This document shows, piece after piece, positions 1 to 4,423 of a stretch of 11,668 nucleotides of DNA; position 1 is the first letter of the stretch, and every line of letters begins with the position of its first letter. Source of the stretch: Bacteroidaceae bacterium (lineage in GTDB: Bacteria; Bacteroidota; Bacteroidia; Bacteroidales; Bacteroidaceae); assembly GCA_900770705.1 (NCBI GenBank), contig CAAGLF010000107.1, positions 1 to 11,668 on the forward strand, read 5' to 3'. Below the pieces are notes generated by a model. That model made no database searches, had not been told where the DNA came from, and worked only from the letters and a program-made list of their open reading frames with translations. The position numbers and the translations under genes are program-made.

Positions 1-232
1 GTTGTGGTTTGATGTAGAAAAGCGATATATGACAACCCTTACTCCTTTTTTCATCAGCTTATCAAGTTGTGGTTTGATGTAGAAAAGCGATATATGACAA
101 CAACGTGGTGCAAGATAATGAAGCGGGTGTAGTTGTGGTTTGATGTAGAAAAGCGATATATGACAACTACGCACGACAAAGACGCAGTAAAAAATAGTTG
201 TGGTTTGATGTAGAAAAGCGATACATGACAAC
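1..232 (+). CRISPR. CRISPR array, distal end: 4 repeats, 3 spacers (type II)
   Basis: Four 36-bp repeats lie at 1-36, 66-101, 132-167 and 197-232. The first three are identical. The fourth has one change, T to C at repeat position 28. Spacers are at 37-65 (29 nt), 102-131 (30 nt) and 168-196 (29 nt) and are unrelated to each other. The repeat starts GTTGTGG and ends GACAAC, giving GTTGT/ACAAC terminal inverted repeats as in many type II repeats. Its first 21 bases pair with the anti-repeat at 568-588. In type II systems the 5' half of the repeat stays on the crRNA, so the array is read rightward on the + strand. The single variant repeat at the right edge suggests the old, leader-distal end. 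The array probably continues beyond base 1, with the leader and cas genes to the left. The subtype (II-C is my guess from the repeat and host) cannot be settled without Cas9. Confidence 0.96.
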
Positions 233-525
233 CCAGGATAACAATTCTGTCGTATGGTCTGAATGATGTACTGCTGTTCGTGGGTTAGGGGCCACTTTCC
301 ACATTGGTCTTTATGGCCTCGTCGGTTATTGCGAAGTCGAAATGGAAAAGGAGACGCTTGGTGTCTGTCGTGCTTGATGTTATCGGGGTCTTCCTGATTT
401 TGGCAGTAGTCATACCTGTCCCGCACGCATACTGGATGATGCCTGGGCGGTGATATGGTGCGCTGTGCCGGTAGGTTCGGCGGGGATGGCCGGCGAGGTC
501 GGGCAGAGATTTTTTGGCTTTTTTA
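233..525. other. CRISPR-to-tracrRNA intergenic stretch
   Basis: This stretch of 293 bases separates the last repeat from the tracrRNA promoter. I see no further repeat, no cas fragment and no convincing long gene. The only coding-like signal is on the minus strand (see the 285-413 entry). No clear terminator follows the array here. Confidence 0.5.
285..413 (-). CDS. possible small ORF or frameshifted gene relic (42 aa)
   Basis: On the minus strand an ATG at 411-413 opens 42 codons ending at TAA (285-287). The product would run from MTTAKIRKT to a more protein-like second half containing LLFHFDFAITDEAIKTNVES. I do not recognise it. The codon after ...ESGP is the stop, next to a run of four G (288-291 on the + strand). 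A one-base indel there would switch into another open minus-strand frame that continues (PLTHEQQYIIQT...) to the CRISPR edge, so this may be a broken older gene. The in-frame sequence upstream of the ATG is also open. No Shine-Dalgarno or promoter stands out. It could equally be chance, since both frames are short. Confidence 0.2.
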   Translation of the reverse strand: MTTAKIRKTPITSSTTDTKRLLFHFDFAITDEAIKTNVESGP

Positions 526-557
526 TTTGGAGGTTACGGAAGAAACATCTACTTTTG
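526..557 (+). promoter_or_regulatory. promoter of the tracrRNA (Bacteroidota sigma-ABfr type)
   Basis: A TTTG (-33 element) at 526-529 is followed after exactly 20 bases by TACTTTTG at 550-557, a perfect match to the Bacteroides -7 consensus TAnnTTTG. The expected transcription start is about 561-563. That puts the tracrRNA anti-repeat within 5-8 bases of the 5' end. The match and its position immediately before the anti-repeat support each other. Confidence 0.85.
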
Positions 558-560
558 CCG

Positions 561-646
561 CATAAGATTTTCTACATCTTATCACAATAAGGCTATATGC
601 CGAAGGTTTAGTCCTAAAAGCCCTCTTCGGAGGGCTTTATTTTTTT
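561..646 (+). ncRNA. tracrRNA of the type II CRISPR-Cas system
   Basis: This small RNA pairs with the CRISPR repeat so that Cas9 and RNase III can mature crRNAs, and it forms the Cas9 guide scaffold. The anti-repeat at 568-588 pairs with repeat bases 1-21: 19 of 21 positions pair, two of them G-U, and a 2-nt UU:UU internal loop sits at repeat positions 9-10. TTTTCTACATC (568-578) is an uninterrupted 11-bp match. Next come AATAAGGCTATATGCCG, a GGC/GCC nexus-like stem (591-593 with 599-601) that resembles the sequence after the anti-repeat in known tracrRNAs, a short AGG/CCT stem (604-606 with 613-615), and the terminator hairpin. A consensus promoter sits directly upstream. The size is about 86 nt; both ends are inferred. 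The 5' end can also fold on itself (562-568 with 576-582). The partner Cas9 must lie outside the window. Confidence 0.93.
617..646 (+). terminator. intrinsic terminator of the tracrRNA
   Basis: A perfect 9-bp stem, AAAGCCCTC (617-625) with GAGGGCTTT (630-638), is closed by an extra-stable C(UUCG)G loop and followed by A and a seven-T tract (640-646). In tracrRNAs the last hairpin commonly also serves as the terminator and remains in the mature RNA. Confidence 0.93.
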
Positions 647-659
647 GTAGTTACGGGTG

Positions 660-1023
660 TCGCTGCAGGTTGTCTTTTAGTGGCTCTGTATAAATCTGAT
701 ATATAGAGGATTGTGGTGGGTGGGGAAGATGGGGCCGATGTTTGGAAAAGGTGGGCTCCATCTTGGCCAAACATTGGCCCCGGTTTTGTTGAAACCCGGC
801 CCCATCTTTCGTGGAGATGTCCCCTGCTGTTCCGTCGGTGGGCGAGACGCGTTAGGAGTGTGTAAGTCCAGGGGAAAGGTATGTCTTCCCGAATCTAACC
901 CAGCTCGCAGCGGGGTGGAGGCCGGTGCCGGCGTCGGGGCCGGGACGCCTGAGTTGTGTGAGGGTGAGGAAGTTTCTTTGAAAGATTTTCTCGGTTCTAT
1001 GGTGCCGGAAAGTTTTTTTGCCG
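660..1023. other. noncoding stretch between the CRISPR locus and the purH-mre operon
   Basis: I see no credible gene in these roughly 360 bases. A 137-codon + strand frame (711-1124) is rich in Gly, Arg and Pro, spans the inverted repeats and the purH leader, and shows no domain. The stretch holds a small hairpin (684-691 with 701-708), the nested inverted repeats at 726-808, and a G/C-rich tract (about 900-950). The 11-mer TCTGATATATA occurs at 695-705 and again at 1120-1130, just before the purH start. Confidence 0.6.
726..808. repeat. nested inverted repeats with alternative pairings
   Basis: Arm 726-737 (AAGATGGGGCCG) is perfectly complementary to 797-808. The overlapping segment 731-745 (GGGGCCGATGTTTGG) pairs with 767-781 over 15 positions with one G-U. 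That inner hairpin continues with 748-754 pairing to 758-764. A further short stem joins 782-786 with 792-796. The outer and inner pairings both use 731-737, so they exclude each other. There is no T-tract, so it is not a standard terminator. Its function is unknown: it could be a leader structure of the downstream operon or a repeated intergenic element. Confidence 0.7.
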
Positions 1024-1031
1024 TAACTTTG
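1024..1031 (+). promoter_or_regulatory. putative -7 element for the purH-mre operon
   Basis: TAACTTTG is a perfect match to the Bacteroidota -7 consensus TAnnTTTG and lies 101 bases before the purH ATG, implying a leader of about 95-100 nt. No TTTG sits at the expected -33 spacing (about 1000-1004), so the call rests on the -7 box alone. A leader of this length would begin downstream of the 726-808 inverted repeats, so those would not be in this transcript. Confidence 0.45.
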
Positions 1032-1132
1032 CGGTCTGTGAGGCAGGAGGCAGTGCCTGCCCGGGGTGGAGGGCGGCCCAGGGCCGGCTCTTCCATCTGT
1101 ATGTTGTATGACTTAAAACTCTGATATATACT

Positions 1133-1732
1133 ATGTCGCAAGAAACGAAGAAGATCAAGACAGCATTGATTTCCGTCTTCCACAAGGACGGACTGGACGA
1201 ATTGTTGGCCGCTCTCCACGCAGACGGGGTGGAGTTTCTCTCTACAGGCGGAACGCAGTCATTCATAGAGAGCCTGGGCTATCCCTGCCGCAAGGTGGAG
1301 GATCTGACGGGCTATCCCTCGATATTGGGGGGGCGTGTGAAGACGCTGCACCCCAAGGTATTCGGTGGTATCCTCGGACGCCGTGGGCTGGCTGCGGACG
1401 TCTGTCAGATGGAGGAGTATGCCATTCCGGCTATCGACCTCGTGGTGGTGGATCTCTATCCCTTTGAGCAGACGGTGGCCGATGGCGCGTCGGAGGCCGA
1501 TATCATCGAGAAGATAGATATTGGCGGCATTTCGCTCATCCGGGCGGCTGCCAAGAACTTCAACGACGTGGTGATTGTCCCCTCCAAGGCAGAGTATCCC
1601 CTGCTGCTCGACATCGTGAAGCAGCGTGGTGCCGCCACTACGCTGGCCGAACGCAGAGAACTGGCCACCCGCGCCTTCGGCGTGTCGAGCCATTATGATA
1701 CGGCCATCGCGGGCTGGTTCAAGGGGCTGTGA
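1133..1732 (+). CDS. purH: stand-alone IMP cyclohydrolase (PurH N-terminal domain)
   Basis: This enzyme closes the ring of FAICAR to give IMP, the last step of de novo purine synthesis, in the cytoplasm. The 199 residues match the N-terminal MGS-like half of bifunctional PurH: LSTGGT near 36-41, GGRVKTLHPKVFGG at 66-79, DLYPFEQT at 107-114 and DIGGISLIRAAAKN at 129-142. By comparison with human ATIC, the IMP cyclohydrolase residues R68, K70, Y109, D129 and K141 are all present. The usual fused AICAR transformylase domain, which brings PurH to about 510 residues, is missing. The protein ends in GWFKGL at the domain boundary, and I see no transformylase remnant in the 68 bases before mreB. It may therefore work with a transformylase encoded elsewhere. 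The ATG start has the same CTATGTCGCA context as mreD and mrdA. It is the first gene of the operon. Confidence 0.92.
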   Translation: MSQETKKIKTALISVFHKDGLDELLAALHADGVEFLSTGGTQSFIESLGYPCRKVEDLTGYPSILGGRVKTLHPKVFGGILGRRGLAADVCQMEEYAIPAIDLVVVDLYPFEQTVADGASEADIIEKIDIGGISLIRAAAKNFNDVVIVPSKAEYPLLLDIVKQRGAATTLAERRELATRAFGVSSHYDTAIAGWFKGL

Positions 1733-1800
1733 TAGAATCGTGGAGCGCTTGCCGCTCTTTGTAAGTGTTACATTCAGCATAAAGAAAGGATATAAACGAT

Positions 1801-2832
1801 ATGAGCATTTTCTCGAATTTCTTTTCGCTCAAGCAGGAACTGGCCATCGACCTGGGTACGGCCAACACGATCATCATTTCCAACGGCGAGATTGTCGTGG
1901 ACGAACCCTCGGTGGTGGCGCTGGACAAGGACAGCAAGACGATGCGTGCCGTTGGCTCGAAGGCCAAGCTGATGTATGAAAAGGCCAGCTCCGACTTCCG
2001 GGTCGTTCGTCCGCTTCGGGACGGTGTCATTGCGGACTTCAACGCTTGCGAGCAGATGATGCGCGGGCTTATCAAGATGGTAGGCAGCGGCCGACGCCTG
2101 TTTTCGCCCAGCCTGCGTATGGTCATCGGCGTGCCTTCCGGCAGTACGGAAGTGGAGCTTCGTGCCGTGCGCGACTCTGCTGAGCACTCCGGCGGCCGCG
2201 ACATCTATCTGCTCTATGAGCCTATGGCTGCCGCGCTGGGCATCGGCATTGATGTGACGGCTCCCGAAGGCAATATGATTGTGGACATAGGTGGCGGTAC
2301 ATCTGAGATTGCCGTTATCTCCCTGGGCGGCATCGTGTCGAACGAGAGTATCAAGATGGCAGGTGATGACTTCACTGCGGACATCCAGGACTATATGAGC
2401 CGCCAGCACAATGTACGTGTCAGTGAGCGTATGGCGGAGCGTATCAAGATCAATGTCGGAGCGGCAATGACCGACCTGCCCGACGCACCTGCCGACTACA
2501 TGGTGACGGGACCGAACCGTATCACAGCCATGCCTATGGAGGTGCCCGTCTGCTATCAGGAGATAGCCCACTGTCTGGAGAAGTCCATTCAGCGTATCGA
2601 GCAGGCCATCATCAATGCCTTGACAGATACACCGCCCGAACTGTATGCCGACATCGTGAAGAACGGTATATGGCTGACAGGCGGCGGTGCCCTGCTGCGT
2701 GGTCTGGACAAGCGCCTGACGGACAAGATCAAGATACCCTTCCACGTGGCCGAAGATCCCCTGCTCTGCGTGGCGAAGGGTACGGGCATTGCCCTGAAGA
2801 ACGTGGACAAGTTCTCGTTCCTGATGAGATAA
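1801..2832 (+). CDS. mreB: rod shape-determining protein MreB
   Basis: This is a bacterial actin homologue that polymerises along the inner membrane and guides side-wall peptidoglycan synthesis. At 343 residues it has the usual MreB length. The actin/Hsp70 nucleotide-binding signatures are in order: phosphate-1 DLGTANT at 17-23, the central RDGVIADF at 73-80, VIGVPSG at 108-114, YEPMAAALG at 139-147, phosphate-2 DIGGGTSE at 162-169, and the adenosine motif LTGGGALLRG at 292-301. The N-terminus (MSIFSNFFSLKQE) could contribute to membrane binding, which is inference. It starts 68 bases after the purH stop and has a different start context (CGATATGAG) from the other operon genes. A strong hairpin follows it at 2859-2900, before mreC. 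Confidence 0.98.
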   Translation: MSIFSNFFSLKQELAIDLGTANTIIISNGEIVVDEPSVVALDKDSKTMRAVGSKAKLMYEKASSDFRVVRPLRDGVIADFNACEQMMRGLIKMVGSGRRLFSPSLRMVIGVPSGSTEVELRAVRDSAEHSGGRDIYLLYEPMAAALGIGIDVTAPEGNMIVDIGGGTSEIAVISLGGIVSNESIKMAGDDFTADIQDYMSRQHNVRVSERMAERIKINVGAAMTDLPDAPADYMVTGPNRITAMPMEVPVCYQEIAHCLEKSIQRIEQAIINALTDTPPELYADIVKNGIWLTGGGALLRGLDKRLTDKIKIPFHVAEDPLLCVAKGTGIALKNVDKFSFLMR

Positions 2833-2858
2833 TCCCCCTATGTTGATACCGATGGAAC

Positions 2859-2900
2859 ACGGAACAGCGCACACCAGAGAGGTGGAGTGGGCTGTTCCGT
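2859..2900 (+). repeat. branched stem-loop in the mreB-mreC gap
   Basis: A perfect 10-bp stem joins ACGGAACAGC (2859-2868) with GCTGTTCCGT (2891-2900). An inner CACC (2872-2875) pairs with GGTG (2881-2884) around an AGAGA loop. It fills the middle of the 113-base gap between mreB and mreC, the widest gap in the operon. The T-tract after it is poor (TTTGTCCCC), so it is more likely a partial terminator, or an RNA-processing or stability element, than a full terminator. Confidence 0.6.
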
Positions 2901-2945
2901 TTGTCCCCTCTATACGTTTCTCCCCCCCCGTGGTACTGACAGTCT

Positions 2946-3809
2946 ATGCAGAATCTGCTTGACTTCCTCCGGAAGTATAACTACGTATTTCTCTTTCTCG
3001 TGTTCGAGGTGGTCAGCTTCGTGCTGCTCTTCCGCTTCAACAGTTATCAGGGCAGTGTGTGGTTTTCCGCTGCCAACTCCGTGGCCGCCGGTGTCAATCG
3101 CGTTTACGGAGACGCCTGGGCGTTTATACGGCTCGGGGATGTCAACCGGAGGCTGACCGACGAAAACCTGCGGCTGGAGAAGGAACTGGCAGCCACCAGA
3201 GAGGCATTGCTGACCGCCACGCGCGACACTTCCGTGACCGAACGGCTGTTGGAAGAGCACCTCGTGGACTTCCGGCAGATACCGGCCAAGGTGGTATCCA
3301 ATACCTACAGCCGCTCGGGCCACTACCTGGTTATCGACCGGGGCGAGAGCGATGGTGTACGGGCCGAGATGGGCGTGGTGGGCGGTGGCGGTGTAGTCGG
3401 CATAGTCTACCTGACCGGTCCCCACTATTCCCTGGTCATACCCGTCACCAATCCCAAGTCGAGTATCAGTTGCCGCGTGCGGGGACAGCGCTATTTCGGT
3501 TATCTGCAATGGACCGGTCACGGCACACACAGCGCCTTCGTAGACGACATTCCCCGCTATGCCCGCCTGCGGAAGGGGGAGGCCGTGGAGACCAGCGGCT
3601 ACTCCTCTGTATTCCCGCCCGGCATATTCGTGGGCCGGGTGTCCCGCATCAGCAATTCCGCCGACGGACAGAGCTACCGGCTGGACGTGAACTTGGGGAC
3701 GGACTTCTCTAATCTGCGGGATGTCAATGTGGTGGCCACTCCCTACAAGCCGGAGATAGACACCCTGCGTACCCACGCCGGTATCGGTCCGGATGCCGTC
3801 CATCCGTAG
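2946..3809 (+). CDS. mreC: rod shape-determining protein MreC
   Basis: This bitopic inner-membrane protein of the elongasome is known in other bacteria to bind and activate PBP2. The 287 residues show the MreC layout: a short cytoplasmic N-terminus, one membrane segment at about 12-30 (VFLFLVFEVVSFVLLF), a periplasmic helix likely to form a coiled coil (about 62-92, ending LRLEKELAATREALL), then the beta-rich domain. Family hallmarks include YLVIDRGESDGVRAEMGVV at 127-145, the GGGGVVGIV loop near 147-154, and SGYSSVFPPGIFVGRV at 217-232. The start ATG at 2946 has the CTATG context. The stop codon TAG overlaps a 14-bp GC-only palindrome (3809-3822). MreD follows after 90 bases. Confidence 0.96.
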   Translation: MQNLLDFLRKYNYVFLFLVFEVVSFVLLFRFNSYQGSVWFSAANSVAAGVNRVYGDAWAFIRLGDVNRRLTDENLRLEKELAATREALLTATRDTSVTERLLEEHLVDFRQIPAKVVSNTYSRSGHYLVIDRGESDGVRAEMGVVGGGGVVGIVYLTGPHYSLVIPVTNPKSSISCRVRGQRYFGYLQWTGHGTHSAFVDDIPRYARLRKGEAVETSGYSSVFPPGIFVGRVSRISNSADGQSYRLDVNLGTDFSNLRDVNVVATPYKPEIDTLRTHAGIGPDAVHP

Positions 3810-3822
3810 CCGGCGCGCCGGC
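3809..3822. repeat. 14-bp GC-only perfect palindrome at the mreC stop
   Basis: GCCGGCGCGCCGGC is perfectly self-complementary and starts on the last base of the mreC TAG codon. A similar 10-bp palindrome (GCGCCGGCGC, 7712-7721) starts on the last base of the rodA TAG codon. Confidence 0.5.
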
Positions 3823-3899
3823 AGTAGCTGCCAGTCCTGCACCGCCCGAGGACGCCTGCCGGGGAGCACTGCCGCCCAATCTTGAAATCAAACTGCACT

Positions 3900-4415
3900 A
3901 TGTCGCAAAACGTATTGTCCCTCTTTGGTTGGTTTGTATTGCTGCTTGCCCTGCAAGTGCTGATATTCAATCATATTCACCTCTTCGGGTATGCCACTCC
4001 GATGGTCTGCGTGATGTTTCTGCTGATTCTTCCCAGCCGTGCCTCGCGCTGGGTCAGCGTAACCCTGGGCTTCCTGATGGGGCTGACGGTCGATGTGTTC
4101 AACAATACCCCCGGTATGGGAGCGGCAGCCCTGACGGCCGTGGGCCTCGTGGCGCCGCAGTTCCGCCGGCTCTACGAACCCAACGACCGTGCCGACGAGG
4201 ACTACCAGCCATCGTCGCTCACGATGGAGTGGCCCGCCTACATACGCTATGCCCTTTCGGCCTGCCTGCTGCACAGTGCCTTGTATTTCCTGATAGAAGC
4301 CTTTTCCTTTTCGTTGTGGTCGACGGTGCTCTTCAGCATCTTGGGCAGTACCGTCGTGAGCCTCTTTGTCATCCTTGCCATCGAACTGATACGTAGCGGT
4401 GGCAAGCGGAAATAA
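3900..4415 (+). CDS. mreD: rod shape-determining protein MreD
   Basis: This integral membrane protein of the elongasome partners MreC. I start it at the ATG at 3900, not the in-frame TTG at 3882, because the ATG gives the operon's CTATGTCGCA context and a normal N-terminus (MSQNVLSLFGWF). The product is 171 residues, the usual size. It has hydrophobic segments at about 7-27, 34-46, 52-68, 116-135 and 140-163, and the family-typical GLTVDVFNNTPGMGAAAL at 61-78, close to the usual GLxxDxF...PxG motif. A charged, presumably extramembrane loop lies at about 90-110. The C-terminus is basic (SGGKRK). PBP2 starts 8 bases after its stop, so the two are almost certainly translated from one message. 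Confidence 0.94.
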   Translation: MSQNVLSLFGWFVLLLALQVLIFNHIHLFGYATPMVCVMFLLILPSRASRWVSVTLGFLMGLTVDVFNNTPGMGAAALTAVGLVAPQFRRLYEPNDRADEDYQPSSLTMEWPAYIRYALSACLLHSALYFLIEAFSFSLWSTVLFSILGSTVVSLFVILAIELIRSGGKRK

Positions 4416-4423
4416 CGTTGTCT

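Noticed and set aside
1..36. A promoter inside each CRISPR repeat, as described for some type II-C arrays
   Set aside because: The repeat has a TTTG at positions 8-11 but no TAnnTTTG at 19-21 bases from it, so the Bacteroidota promoter consensus is not met.
711..1124. 137-codon + strand frame upstream of purH
   Set aside because: It spans the inverted repeats and the putative purH promoter, has low-complexity Gly/Arg/Pro/Val composition, and shows no domain or signal peptide. It is probably chance in GC-rich DNA.
677..1219. 180-codon minus-strand frame overlapping the purH start
   Set aside because: It is Pro/Ser/Arg-rich without domain signs and overlaps a clearly real gene on the other strand.
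1743..1757. Hairpin GAGCG-CTTGC-CGCTC after purH as a terminator
   Set aside because: It has only 5 bp and is followed by TTTG and not a T-tract. It is too weak to call, and the operon seems to continue into mreB.
1774..2874. Long minus-strand frame (366 codons) opposite mreB, and similar ones opposite mreC, mrdA, yeiH and the YD-repeat gene
   Set aside because: They mirror strongly supported genes with conserved motifs. Their composition (His-, Gln- and Arg-rich) is typical of antisense shadows in GC-rich DNA.
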